Shown piece after piece: positions 19,047 through 27,834 of a stretch of DNA of 64,000 nucleotides. The position numbers and the translations under genes are program-made. Below the pieces are notes generated by a model. It was not told where the DNA came from. It saw only the letters and a program-made list of their open reading frames with translations, and did no database searches. Where the stretch lies: positions 180,168-244,167 of the forward strand of contig OMZV01000001.1 in assembly GCA_900315635.1 (NCBI GenBank), in the 5' to 3' direction. This DNA comes from an uncultured Prevotella sp. (lineage in GTDB: Bacteria; Bacteroidota; Bacteroidia; Bacteroidales; Bacteroidaceae). How positions within the stretch are numbered: position 1 is the first letter of the stretch; every line of letters begins with the position of its first letter.

Positions 19047-19114
19047 CACCGAATAAACAGGGTTTAAAGGTTTTTTACCTTTCTACCCTTTTACCTTTAT
19101 TACCTTTAACAAGT

Positions 19115-20080
19115 ATGATATCAGAAAACGATAACGTAAAAACAAACTCTCTGGAGGCATGGATCCTCGCTGCCCGTCCGAAGACCCTTACCGGTGCTTC
19201 CGTTCCGGTGATGATAGGCGTGGCAATGGCTATAAAGACCGCCAACTGGAATTCCTTCCAAGTTCTGCCAGCAATTCTATGTTTCCTCTTTGCCTTCCTG
19301 ATGCAGATTGACTCAAACCTCATCAACGACTACTTCGACTGTATCCACGGCAATGATGATGTATCTACCCGTCTCGGACCAAAACGGGCTTGCGCCGAAG
19401 GATGGATAACCCTGCCGGTTATGCGCCGTGGACTCGTGATTGTCAGTGCTGTTGCATGTCTTATAGGACTCCCGCTGGTATGGTACGGTGGATGGGAGAT
19501 GATAATAGTCGGAGCAGTTTGCGTGCTCTTTGCATTCCTCTACACGACGTTCTTCTCCTACAAAGGACTGGGCGACTTGCTTGTCCTCATTTTCTTCGGC
19601 ATTGTACCTGTCTACTTCACATGGTGGGTGTGCATACCCGAGAACTTACAGGGATTCGACATCTGCGTCCTGAGCATGGGTGTTGCCTGTGGAATTATCA
19701 TAGACACCCTGCTATTGGTAAATAACTACCGTGACCGTGACAACGACAAACGTGACGGCAAGATGACGCTTGTCGTCCGCATAGGAGCAAAAAAGACTGA
19801 AAAACTTTACATGTACATAGCTGATGTTGCGGAGATAGATATATTCTGCAGCTTCCTCAGCTTCGGCGAATTGTCTATACTCGGAGCTGTAGTATTTACA
19901 GTATTGTTCTTGCTTTATTACTTCCCACACACTATGACCACAAAGAAACTCATTGCCATCAATCACGGTAAGGCTCTGAATATGGTCCTCGGAATGACCG
20001 CCCGCGACATGTTCATCTTCGGACTTGTCACCGTGGCACAGATTCTCCTTCTCTATGAACCGATAAACGTTTGGGAATAA
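19115..20080 (+). CDS. menA: 1,4-dihydroxy-2-naphthoate polyprenyltransferase
   Basis: 321 residues of the UbiA prenyltransferase family with about nine membrane helices. It attaches the polyprenyl chain in menaquinone synthesis. The first Asp-rich motif is NLINDYFDCIHGND (about 68-81) and the second is NNYRDRDNDKRDGK (about 203-216), both Mg2+-diphosphate sites. WILAARPKTL near the N-terminus is typical of MenA. It is followed 5 bp later by an HD-domain gene, so the two are probably cotranscribed; other men genes are not in the window. Confidence 0.93.
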   Translation: MISENDNVKTNSLEAWILAARPKTLTGASVPVMIGVAMAIKTANWNSFQVLPAILCFLFAFLMQIDSNLINDYFDCIHGNDDVSTRLGPKRACAEGWITLPVMRRGLVIVSAVACLIGLPLVWYGGWEMIIVGAVCVLFAFLYTTFFSYKGLGDLLVLIFFGIVPVYFTWWVCIPENLQGFDICVLSMGVACGIIIDTLLLVNNYRDRDNDKRDGKMTLVVRIGAKKTEKLYMYIADVAEIDIFCSFLSFGELSILGAVVFTVLFLLYYFPHTMTTKKLIAINHGKALNMVLGMTARDMFIFGLVTVAQILLLYEPINVWE

Positions 20081-20085
20081 ATAAT

Positions 20086-20715
20086 ATGCAGCAGAAACTG
20101 AACCTTGAGATAATGTCATTCGTCGAGAAAGAGATTCTTCCCCGATACAATGCCTTTGGCAAAAGCCACGGATTGCAACATGTCCAGCATGTCATCAGCA
20201 ATTCCCTCGAGCTAGTTCCCCTGACAGGAGCCGACATCAACATGGCTTACGTTATAGCGGCTTACCACGACTTGGGAATGGAAGGGCCACGTGCCATCCA
20301 CCACATCACAAGCGGAAAGATTCTGCAAGCCGACGCACGATTGAAGAAATGGTTCTCGCCTGAACAGATAAAGATTATGAAGGAAGCCGTCGAGGACCAC
20401 CGAGCCTCGTCCTCACGCCAGCCGAGAAGCATTTACGGGAAGATTGTTGCCGAAGCCGACCGTGACCTCGATCCCGAGACCGTGTTCACCCGTGCAATAC
20501 AATACGGACTGGAGAACTATCCGGAGAAGGGCGAGGAAGAACAATGGAAGAGGTTTGCCGCTCACATGGAGGAGAAGTATTCCATTAACGGATATATCAA
20601 GCTTTGGATTCCTGGAAGCCCTAATGCCAAGCGTCTTCGTACTATACAGAATATCATCGAAGACAAGGACAAACTTCACGAGATATTTAACCGCATATAC
20701 AAACAGATTAAATAA
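20086..20715 (+). CDS. HD-domain phosphohydrolase-like protein
   Basis: 209 residues. Metal-binding HD motifs are visible: HGLQHVQHV near residue 25, AAYHDLG near 64, EDHR near 104 and ADRDLD near 125. The family hydrolyses phosphate esters of nucleotides or related compounds; the substrate cannot be told. I place the start at the ATG at 20086, 5 bp after the menA stop. Possibly cotranscribed with menA. Confidence 0.8.
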   Translation: MQQKLNLEIMSFVEKEILPRYNAFGKSHGLQHVQHVISNSLELVPLTGADINMAYVIAAYHDLGMEGPRAIHHITSGKILQADARLKKWFSPEQIKIMKEAVEDHRASSSRQPRSIYGKIVAEADRDLDPETVFTRAIQYGLENYPEKGEEEQWKRFAAHMEEKYSINGYIKLWIPGSPNAKRLRTIQNIIEDKDKLHEIFNRIYKQIK

Positions 20716-20721
20716 ATAGTT

Positions 20722-20798
20722 CATACGGAAAACAGAAACTGTATATTATGGAAAAACAGAAATTCAGGTAATTCCGTTATTTCTGATATTTCCGTATG
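20722..20798 (+). promoter_or_regulatory. Inverted repeat whose right arm contains the guaD start codon
   Basis: CATACGGAAAACAGAAA (20722-20738) faces TTTCTGATATTTCCGTATG (20780-20798). The final ATG is the guanine deaminase start at 20796. The structure could end the upstream transcript or mask the start codon. Confidence 0.5.
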
Positions 20799-21281
20799 CA
20801 AAAACTTAACTACATGAACAAAGAAGAACTTATGCGCAGGGCGATAGCTCTGTCAATAGAAAGTGTAAAGAATGGTGGTGGACCGTTCGGTGCCGTCATT
20901 GCGAGGCATGGCGAGATTATAGCCGAAGGAAGCAACCGTGTCACCCTCGACAACGACCCTACAGCCCACGCCGAGGTAAGCACCATACGTGAAGCGTGCC
21001 GCAAGCTCGGAACTTTCAGCCTTGAGGGATGCGAGATATATACCTCGTGCGAGCCGTGCCCTATGTGCCTCGGCGCAATTTACTGGGCTCATCTCGACAA
21101 GATTTACTACGCCAACGACCGCAAGGATGCCGCCAATATAGGCTTCGACGATGACTTCATCTACAAGGAAATTGCCATTCCGCCTTACCGCCGTCAGAAA
21201 CCATCGGAGATTCTTCTCCGTGACGAGGCAATCAAGGCCTTTGAGCTGTGGAGCCAGAAGAAGGACAAGAAGGAATACTAA
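20796..21281 (+). CDS. guaD: Guanine deaminase (cytidine deaminase fold)
   Basis: 161 residues, close to Bacillus GuaD in size and even in its C-terminal KKEY. It converts guanine to xanthine and ammonia. The zinc site is HAEV (about residue 53) plus CEPCPMCLGAIYWA (about 88-101), with the catalytic Glu in HAE. FDDDFIYKEI is also GuaD-like. An alternative start is the ATG at 20814. Its 3' end overlaps the convergent NUDIX gene by 50 bp. Confidence 0.9.
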   Translation: MQKLNYMNKEELMRRAIALSIESVKNGGGPFGAVIARHGEIIAEGSNRVTLDNDPTAHAEVSTIREACRKLGTFSLEGCEIYTSCEPCPMCLGAIYWAHLDKIYYANDRKDAANIGFDDDFIYKEIAIPPYRRQKPSEILLRDEAIKAFELWSQKKDKKEY

Positions 21282-21699
21282 ATAGCTTTATAGCGTGTTC
21301 GATAATTTCTTGATGGTCGAATGCGAGCTGAGGCAGGCTGTCGATTGAGAACCACTCAGCCCGTGCTGCATCGTCACCACCTTTCACTTCACGCACGCCG
21401 TCAATAACGGTATAGTAAGCCACTGTGATGACACGTCCACGAGGATCACGGTCAACTTTGTCGTAGGCGCCCACCTGAAGGACATCGTCAACAGTCAGTC
21501 CCGTCTCTTCCTTCAACTCACGGCGTGCCGCCTCGGCTGTGGTCTCATCCATATTCATAAATCCACCGGGGAATGCCCACATTCCCTTGCACGGGTCATT
21601 GCCACGCTGAACAAGCAGCACCTTTGTACCTTCACCCGTCTTTGCAAAAACTATACAATCAGCTGTAACCGCAGGACGCGGATATTTATATTCGTACAT
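21232..21699 (-). CDS. NUDIX hydrolase
   Basis: 155 residues. The complete Nudix box GGFMNMDETTAEAARRELKE plus ETGL lies at about 48-70, so it should cleave a nucleoside diphosphate linked to another group. FPGG just before and the AFDHxxII end are seen in ADP-ribose or 8-oxo-dGTP type members; the substrate is not decidable. The last residues (SCPSSGSTAQRP) are read through the convergent guaD gene and probably have no role. Confidence 0.88.
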   Translation of the reverse strand: MYEYKYPRPAVTADCIVFAKTGEGTKVLLVQRGNDPCKGMWAFPGGFMNMDETTAEAARRELKEETGLTVDDVLQVGAYDKVDRDPRGRVITVAYYTVIDGVREVKGGDDAARAEWFSIDSLPQLAFDHQEIIEHAIKLFSIPSCPSSGSTAQRP

Positions 21700-21733
21700 A
21701 ATGCTAACAATATAGGTTCTAATAAACTAGACA

Positions 21734-22291
21734 TTAATACAACTTCCGGATTACTTTACAAGGATTACCTGCGGCAAGGACATTATCCGGGATGTCGTGG
21801 GTAACGACAGAGCCAGCACCGATAGTGACGTTGTTGCCGATATTCACACCCGGGCATACCGTCACATTACCGCCAATCCAGACATTATCGCCGACATGAA
21901 TAGGCTTGGCATACTCCAGTCCTTTGTTGCGCTGCTCCACATCGAGAGGATGTCCGGCGGTATAGAACGAGCAGCTTGGCGCAATGAAGACATTATCGCC
22001 GAAAGTCACCTCTGCCTCGTCGAGGATGGTGCAGTAGGCATTGGCAAAGAAGTTATTGCCCACCTTGATCTTATAGCCATAATCGCAGAAGAACGGAGCC
22101 ACGACAACAAAGCCATCACCCGACTTGCCGAAGAGTTTCTTCAACCGGCGGAAACGCTCCTCACGGTTGTTTGGCGGTATCTGGTTAATCTCGAAACACT
22201 CCTGCTCACAACGGTGCAGCTCGTCAAGGACTTCGGGGTCGTGGTTGGCATCGTAGAGCATGCCTGCCTGCTGTTTTTCTTTCTCTGTCAT
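21734..22291 (-). CDS. Maltose/galactoside O-acetyltransferase family
   Basis: 185 residues of the left-handed beta-helix acetyltransferase family (Maa/LacA/NodL). Hexapeptide repeats fill the C-terminal half (VGDNVWIGGNVTVCPGVNIG, then NNVTIGAGSVVTHDIPDN). The N-terminal helical part (EKEKQQAGMLYDANHDPEVL) is the Mac domain. Catalytic His is in YTAGHPLD. It acetylates a sugar with acetyl-CoA; the true substrate is unknown. The promoter at 22314-22322 is back to back with that of the GSCFA gene. Confidence 0.9.
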   Translation of the reverse strand: MTEKEKQQAGMLYDANHDPEVLDELHRCEQECFEINQIPPNNREERFRRLKKLFGKSGDGFVVVAPFFCDYGYKIKVGNNFFANAYCTILDEAEVTFGDNVFIAPSCSFYTAGHPLDVEQRNKGLEYAKPIHVGDNVWIGGNVTVCPGVNIGNNVTIGAGSVVTHDIPDNVLAAGNPCKVIRKLY

Positions 22292-22313
22292 AATAATATT
22301 GATTTTTCTGTCC

Positions 22314-22322
22314 GCAAAGTTA
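22314..22322 (-). promoter_or_regulatory. -7 box TAACTTTGC for the acetyltransferase gene
   Basis: Read on the minus strand, 23 nt before the start at 22291; divergent from the box at 22345. Confidence 0.65.
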
Positions 22323-22344
22323 CAAAAGAATTAATAAAAAGCAC

Positions 22345-22353
22345 TACCTTTGC
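22345..22353 (+). promoter_or_regulatory. -7 box TACCTTTGC directly at the GSCFA start codon
   Basis: The TTTG of the box ends only 4 nt before the ATG at 22357, so transcription should begin at or next to the start codon, implying a leaderless or nearly leaderless mRNA. Confidence 0.65.
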
Positions 22354-22356
22354 ATT

Positions 22357-23178
22357 ATGGAATTTCGAACAAAAGTAGACATAGATAGTCCGGACTTCAA
22401 GATTCAGCCCCGCGAGCGAATGCTTTTCGTTGGCTCCTGCTTTGCCGACAATCTCGGAAAGCGGTTCACCGACGAGGGATTCCCCGCCGTTGTCAATCCT
22501 TACGGCGTGATGTACAACCCCGCCAGCATTCTCCACACAGTGCAGAGGTTTGTCAAGGAGCTAGATGCCAGTGCCAAGCCCTTCATTCCTTCAACGGCAT
22601 TCTTCACCCTTGGGACAAACCACGTCTACATAGAGAAGGCAACCGGGGAGATTGTCGACAACTGCCGCAAACGCCCGCAGAAGCTCTTTCATGAGGAGCT
22701 CCTGAGCATCAACGATTGCTACTGCTATCTTAGAGAGGCTGATGGCGCGTTGCACTCAGTGAATCCTGAGATTCACGTCGTTGTTACCGTAAGTCCCATT
22801 CGCTATCGCAAGTATGGCTATCACGAGAGCCAGCTGTCGAAGTCGATATTGCTTCTTGCCGCCGACAAACTCGTTAAGAACCTGGATGCATATTATTTTC
22901 CCGCTTACGAGATTGTGAACGACGAGCTCCGCGACTACCGTTTCTACAAGGATGATATGCTCCACCCATCTGACCAAGCCGTAGAATACATTTGGGAACG
23001 ATTCTCTGAGACATGCTTCTCGGCCAGGGCAATGGAATATTTGCAGGAATGGAAACCTGTGAAAGAAGCGTTGGGACATCGTCCCTTCCATCCCGAATCG
23101 GATGAGTACAAGGCTTTCATGACTAAGACACAAGAACGAATAAAGGAGATTGAGGAGAAATATGGCAGACAAAAATAA
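22357..23178 (+). CDS. GSCFA family protein (SGNH-like fold)
   Basis: 273 residues. The family signature is seen at the N-terminus: MLFVGSCFADNLGKRF (about 22-37), followed by NPYGVMYNPASI. VTVSPIRYR and DMLHPSDQAVEYIW supply the later conserved blocks, the last like the DxxH of SGNH hydrolases. GSCFA proteins are thought to be hydrolases of an unknown ester. It overlaps the fur-like gene by 17 bp, so the two are translationally linked. Confidence 0.9.
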   Translation: MEFRTKVDIDSPDFKIQPRERMLFVGSCFADNLGKRFTDEGFPAVVNPYGVMYNPASILHTVQRFVKELDASAKPFIPSTAFFTLGTNHVYIEKATGEIVDNCRKRPQKLFHEELLSINDCYCYLREADGALHSVNPEIHVVVTVSPIRYRKYGYHESQLSKSILLLAADKLVKNLDAYYFPAYEIVNDELRDYRFYKDDMLHPSDQAVEYIWERFSETCFSARAMEYLQEWKPVKEALGHRPFHPESDEYKAFMTKTQERIKEIEEKYGRQK

Positions 23179-23620
23179 TGACGTTAATAATGACAGCATA
23201 GAGGAGAAGATGCTCAATGACCATGGCATAAAGCCCACGGCAAACAGGATAATCATTGTCAATGCTCTCGCCTCGGAGCACAGCCCCGTATCGATGACGG
23301 CTCTCGAACGACAACTTCACACCATCGACAAGTCTGGTATCTTCCGCACGCTGATGCTCTTCAAGGCACATCATCTTGTCCATGCCTTTGAGGATGGTGA
23401 GGGTCAGGTGGAATATGAGCTCTGCACAAGTCACGGAGTCGATGAGGACGAGGATATGCACGTCCACTTCTATTGTGAGTCGTGCCACCGCACTTTCTGC
23501 TTCTATGGTACACCAATCCCTTCGGTCGACATCCCATGTGGCTATGAGATGGACTCCATCAACTACATGATAAAGGGTCTATGCCCTGATTGTGCAAGAA
23601 AGAAAGCACTAAGAGGCTAA
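23162..23620 (+). CDS. Fur-family metal-responsive repressor
   Basis: 152 residues. Winged helix at about 15-85 (NDHGIKPTANRIIIVNAL, ALERQLHTIDKSGIFRTLML) and a C-terminal metal domain with HVHFYCESCHRTFC and CPDC, giving a four-cysteine zinc site. It could be Fur, Zur or PerR; the sequence does not settle it. I placed the start at 23162 because GAGGAGAAAT precedes that ATG; it lies inside the end of the GSCFA gene. Confidence 0.85.
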   Translation: MADKNNDVNNDSIEEKMLNDHGIKPTANRIIIVNALASEHSPVSMTALERQLHTIDKSGIFRTLMLFKAHHLVHAFEDGEGQVEYELCTSHGVDEDEDMHVHFYCESCHRTFCFYGTPIPSVDIPCGYEMDSINYMIKGLCPDCARKKALRG

Positions 23621-23647
23621 ATGAAAATTAAAAATTAACCGATTGTT

Positions 23648-23678
23648 TTGTTATTTCGCACGATTGAATTAACTTTGC
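23648..23678 (+). promoter_or_regulatory. Promoter of murF-alr: TTG, 19 bp, TAACTTTGC
   Basis: TTG at 23648-23650 and TAACTTTGC at 23670-23678 have the spacing of the Bacteroidota -33/-7 promoter; the ATG is at 23702. Confidence 0.75.
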
Positions 23679-23701
23679 ATTCAAATAACAAAATCATTGC
23701 A

Positions 23702-26182
23702 ATGAACTATACTATCGAAAAAGTAACCACACTGATCGGTGCACGCCGATATGGCAATACCGACGCTAATATCGGATTCTTGCTCACCGACTCACGTTCA
23801 CTTTGTTTTCCTGAAGAGACCTTGTTCTTTGCGCTTAAGTCTGAGCGTAACGACGGTCATAAATACATTGACGACCTCTACCGCCGTGGAGTTCGCAACT
23901 TTGTTGTAGAGGAGCTCCCGGAGCATTATGAGGAGAGGTATCCCAATTCCAACTTCCTGAAAGTCGTTGGCACTCTCGAGGCATTGCAGCGCCTTGCCGA
24001 GCGTCATCGTGATGAATTCGACATTCCTGTAGTTGGCATCACCGGCTCTAATGGAAAGACCATGGTCAAGGAATGGCTCTATCAGATCCTCTCTCCGTCG
24101 ATGGTCGTAACCCGTTCGCCACGAAGCTACAACTCGCAGATTGGCGTTCCTCTGAGCGTCTGGCTTCTCAATGAGCAGAGCCAGGTAGGTGTCTTCGAGG
24201 CAGGAATATCACAGCCGGGCGAGATGCAGGCTCTACGTGACATCATCCAGCCAACCATCGGTGTATTGACAAACCTTGGCGCTGCCCATCAGGAGAACTT
24301 CCCGTCAATGGCGGCAAAGTGCAAGGAGAAACTCACTTTGTTCCACGACACTCAGGCTGTGGTCTACTGTTCTGACGACGAACTGGTAAGCCGTTGCATG
24401 TCGGAGTTCGCTTATCATGGCGAGCAGCTCGCTTGGTCATTCAAGAACCCGAAGGCTGCATTCTTCGTAAAGGGCATTGAGAAGAAGGACATCAACACCA
24501 CCGTAACTTACATTTACAAGGGCAAGACCGAAGGCAAGTACACCTTGCCATTCATAGACGACGCCAGCGTATCTAACTCCATTGCCTGCGCCATCGTCTC
24601 ACTCTATCTCGGTGTTACTCCGGAGCAACTTGCCGAGCGTATGCCTAAGCTGGAGCCGGTGGCAATGCGCCTTGAGGTGAAGGAAGGACAGCATGGTTGC
24701 ACTCTTATCAACGACTCTTACAACTCTGATATAAACTCTCTCGATATAGCACTCGACTTCATGAGCCGTCGTCCTGACCATAAGGGCAGGAAACGCGCGC
24801 TCATCCTAAGTGACATCTTCCAGAGTGGGTTGTCCGACAAGGAACTCTATCATGAGGTTGATGACCTTTGCACTCAGCGTGGCGTACAGAAGTTCATCGG
24901 TATCGGTGAGCACCTGAAGGCAAATGCCTATGAATTCGCCAATATTGCCGACAAGCACTTCTTTGCCACCGTCGATGAGTTCATTCACAGTCCGGAGTTC
25001 AAGACCCTGCATGATGAGGTAATTCTCTTGAAGGGTGCCCGCCAGTTCGGTTTCGACCATCTCACGGAGCTTCTCGTCCAGAAAGTCCACGAGACTGTAC
25101 TTGAAGTGAACCTCGGTGCTGTTATAAAGAACCTCAACTGGTACCGCTCGTTCATGAAGCCGGAAACCAAGCTCGTGTGCATGATCAAGGCTGATGCCTA
25201 CGGTGCCGGGGCCGTCGAGATAGCGAAGACGCTTCAGGACCACCGTGTTGACTATCTCGCCGTGGCTGTTGCCGATGAAGGCGTTACCCTGCGACGTAAC
25301 GGTATCACGTCGAACATCATGATTATGAACCCGGAGATGTCGGCATTCAAGACAATGTTCGACTATGACCTTGAGCCGGAGGTCTACTCTTTCCGTCTGC
25401 TCGATGCCCTTGTTGCCGCCGCTCAGAAAGAAGGAATCACCGGATTCCCTGTCCACATAAAACTCGACACGGGTATGCACCGCCTGGGCTTCAACCCTAA
25501 GGAGGACATGGACAAGCTCATCGATCGTCTGAAACATCAGAACGCTATTATCCCGCGCTCGGTATTCAGCCATTTCGTTGGCTCAGACAGCGATGACTTC
25601 GATGATTTCTCGGCAAAACAGTTTGCATTGTTCGACGAGGGTAGCAAGAAACTCCAAGCTGCGTTCAAGCATAAGATTCTGCGCCATATAGACAACTCGG
25701 CCGGTATTGAACACTTCCCTGAGCGCCAGCTTGATATGTGCCGACTGGGATTAGGACTTTATGGAATCAACTCTCGCAACAATCAGATTATCAACAACGT
25801 ATCTACACTGAAGACTACTATCCTTCAGTTGCACAAGGTTCCGGCTGGCGATACTGTTGGTTACAGCCGTAAGGGAAAAATCGACCAAGACAGTATTATT
25901 GCCGCTATCCCTATCGGATATGCCGACGGACTGAACCGCCACCTTGGCAATCGTCATTGCTATTGCCTCGTCAACGGAAAAAAAGCCGAGTATGTTGGCA
26001 ATATCTGCATGGATGTTGCGATGATTGATGTCACTGGCATTGACTGTAAGGAGGGCGATTCAGTCGAGATCTTCGGCGACGACCTGCCTGTAACGGTTCT
26101 AAGCGATGCCATCGACACAATCCCATACGAAGTTCTCACCACCATCTCCAACCGAGTAAAGCGCGTCTACTTCCAAGACTAA
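23702..26182 (+). CDS. murF-alr: Bifunctional MurF ligase / alanine racemase
   Basis: 826 residues from the ATG at 23702. The N-terminal half (1 to about 450) is MurF, which adds D-Ala-D-Ala to UDP-MurNAc-tripeptide; its ATP loop is GITGSNGKT at 112-120. The C-terminal half (about 455-826) is a PLP-dependent alanine racemase with Lys496 in CMIKADAYGAGA and the Tyr in TVGYSRKG. The fusion supplies D-Ala where it is used and is known in Bacteroidota. Both halves look complete. Confidence 0.96.
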   Translation: MNYTIEKVTTLIGARRYGNTDANIGFLLTDSRSLCFPEETLFFALKSERNDGHKYIDDLYRRGVRNFVVEELPEHYEERYPNSNFLKVVGTLEALQRLAERHRDEFDIPVVGITGSNGKTMVKEWLYQILSPSMVVTRSPRSYNSQIGVPLSVWLLNEQSQVGVFEAGISQPGEMQALRDIIQPTIGVLTNLGAAHQENFPSMAAKCKEKLTLFHDTQAVVYCSDDELVSRCMSEFAYHGEQLAWSFKNPKAAFFVKGIEKKDINTTVTYIYKGKTEGKYTLPFIDDASVSNSIACAIVSLYLGVTPEQLAERMPKLEPVAMRLEVKEGQHGCTLINDSYNSDINSLDIALDFMSRRPDHKGRKRALILSDIFQSGLSDKELYHEVDDLCTQRGVQKFIGIGEHLKANAYEFANIADKHFFATVDEFIHSPEFKTLHDEVILLKGARQFGFDHLTELLVQKVHETVLEVNLGAVIKNLNWYRSFMKPETKLVCMIKADAYGAGAVEIAKTLQDHRVDYLAVAVADEGVTLRRNGITSNIMIMNPEMSAFKTMFDYDLEPEVYSFRLLDALVAAAQKEGITGFPVHIKLDTGMHRLGFNPKEDMDKLIDRLKHQNAIIPRSVFSHFVGSDSDDFDDFSAKQFALFDEGSKKLQAAFKHKILRHIDNSAGIEHFPERQLDMCRLGLGLYGINSRNNQIINNVSTLKTTILQLHKVPAGDTVGYSRKGKIDQDSIIAAIPIGYADGLNRHLGNRHCYCLVNGKKAEYVGNICMDVAMIDVTGIDCKEGDSVEIFGDDLPVTVLSDAIDTIPYEVLTTISNRVKRVYFQD

Positions 26183-26315
26183 CACTCAATGAATGTTGAG
26201 TGTGAAATGTTGAATGTTAAGTGTGGAATGTTGATTTTTTAATTGAATAATTGATAATTTTTAATTGTTCATTCAAAAAAACTTCAATCCTCATTCAACA
26301 TTCAACATTTTTTAT
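26183..26315. repeat. CAACATTC / GAATGTTG repeat block before the EIIC gene
   Basis: Copies of GAATGTTGAGTG, GAATGTTAAGTG and GGAATGTTG on the left are mirrored by CATTCAACATTCAACATT on the right (ending about 26309), able to fold into a long imperfect hairpin after murF-alr. A similar block is at 53483-53610. Confidence 0.6.
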
Positions 26316-26324
26316 TATCTTTGC
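26316..26324 (+). promoter_or_regulatory. -7 box TATCTTTGC for the EIIC-kduI transcript
   Basis: Matches TAnnTTTGC, 60 nt before the ATG at 26385; directly follows the repeat block. Confidence 0.6.
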
Positions 26325-26384
26325 AACCAATATAGCTTTTATAGCTAAACCTACTTAGAACAAATCAAAAAAACATAAAACCTA

Positions 26385-27833
26385 ATGGAACAATTATTTA
26401 GTTACATTATCAGCTTTGGTGCCTCGGTAATGATGCCTATCATCTTCACCATCATTGGATTGTGCATAGGCATGAAGTTTGGCAAGGCATTGAAGTCTGG
26501 TCTATTTGTTGGTGTCGGTTTCGTTGGACTCGGCATAGTCACAGCGTTGCTTACCGACAACTTCCAGAATCCTCTGAAAGCAATCGAGGACATATTCAGC
26601 CTCAATCTGAGCGTGTTCGATATGGGATGGCCTGCAGCAGCAAGTGTAGCTTACAACACTGCCGTCGGCGCCCTAATTATTCCTATATGCCTTGGCATCA
26701 ACTTCCTGATGCTTATCACCAAGACAACACGTACAGTGAACATCGACCTCTGGAACTACTGGCACTACGCTTTCATCGGAGCCGTTGTCTACTTCCTCAC
26801 TGGAGAGAGCCTCACATGGGGTTATTTTGCCGCTATCATTTGCTATATTATCACATTGGTAATGGCTGACATTACAGCCGATAAGTTCCAGTCTTATTAT
26901 AACCTGCCGGGTATCTCCATTCCACAGCCTTTCTGTCAGAGTTTTGCTCCGTTCACATGGATTATCAACTGGGTGCTCGACAAGATTCCTGGATTTAACA
27001 GGCTCGACATCGATGCCGAGGGTCTGAAGAAGAAGTTCGGTGTTCTAGGTGAGCCAATCGTACTGGGTGTTATTGTCGGTGCGCTCATTGCCGCTGTTGC
27101 TCATGTAGGCGATTTCTCTAATTTCGCTGGATTTATGGACAAGCTTCACGAGACTCAGCCTAACGCCACCACAACCGACGGCGTAATGAAGATTGTGAAA
27201 GATATTCTCTTCCTAGGCGTAACAATGGGTGCTGTGATGGAACTTATCCCACGAATCACTAAGCTGTTCATCGACGGACTGATGCCTATCTCTGACAAGA
27301 CAAAGGAACTCGTCGACAAGAAGTTTCACGGCAAGAAGGTGCACATCGGTATGAGTCCGGCACTCGTTATCGGTCACCCTACAACACTAGTCTGCACATT
27401 GCTTCTCATCCCTACCTACATTGTTATAGCAGTGTTTCTGCCGGGCAACCAGTTCCTGCCACTTGCATCACTCGCAGGACTCTTCTATCTGTTTCCTATC
27501 GTGCTGCCTTACACCAAGGGTAATGTTGTAAAGACATTCATCGTTGGACTTGTGGCACTCACCATCGGTCTGTGGTTCATCACGGATATGGCACCCGACT
27601 TCACACGTGCCGCTAATCAGGTCTATGCAGCAACACAGGACAAAGCAGCCCACGTACCTGACGGATTCATGGCAGGAAGTATGGACTTTGCCTCTTCGCT
27701 CTTCGGTTACTGCATCTACGCCGCCGTTAAATACATCAAGTGGATTGGTGCCGGTATCCTTGTCGTCATCACCGCCCTTATGATGTACTTCAATCGCCGT
27801 GCAATTATTAGAGATGAAAGAAAAAACAAATAA
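26385..27833 (+). CDS. PTS EIIC-like transporter (galactitol family) without partner subunits
   Basis: 482 residues with about 11 membrane helices, resembling the GatC type of PTS permease (MMPIIFTIIGLCIGMKFGKA; PAAASVAYNTAVGALIIPI; MSPALVIGHPTTL). In enteric bacteria such a protein works with EIIA and EIIB that phosphorylate the sugar. No EIIA, EIIB, HPr or EI lies in this window, and the next gene is kduI, 1 bp after the stop. I therefore infer a PTS-independent carrier, perhaps for an unsaturated uronate product. The sugar is not known. Confidence 0.8.
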   Translation: MEQLFSYIISFGASVMMPIIFTIIGLCIGMKFGKALKSGLFVGVGFVGLGIVTALLTDNFQNPLKAIEDIFSLNLSVFDMGWPAAASVAYNTAVGALIIPICLGINFLMLITKTTRTVNIDLWNYWHYAFIGAVVYFLTGESLTWGYFAAIICYIITLVMADITADKFQSYYNLPGISIPQPFCQSFAPFTWIINWVLDKIPGFNRLDIDAEGLKKKFGVLGEPIVLGVIVGALIAAVAHVGDFSNFAGFMDKLHETQPNATTTDGVMKIVKDILFLGVTMGAVMELIPRITKLFIDGLMPISDKTKELVDKKFHGKKVHIGMSPALVIGHPTTLVCTLLLIPTYIVIAVFLPGNQFLPLASLAGLFYLFPIVLPYTKGNVVKTFIVGLVALTIGLWFITDMAPDFTRAANQVYAATQDKAAHVPDGFMAGSMDFASSLFGYCIYAAVKYIKWIGAGILVVITALMMYFNRRAIIRDERKNK

Positions 27834-27834
27834 A

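Noticed and set aside
23648-23701. Longer N-terminus for MurF-Alr starting at a TTG
   Set aside because: It would overlap the -33/-7 promoter; the ATG at 23702 matches the family start.
24806-25573. Long open frame antisense to murF-alr
   Set aside because: Lies wholly inside a gene with two well-supported domains; composition shows no sign of selection as protein.
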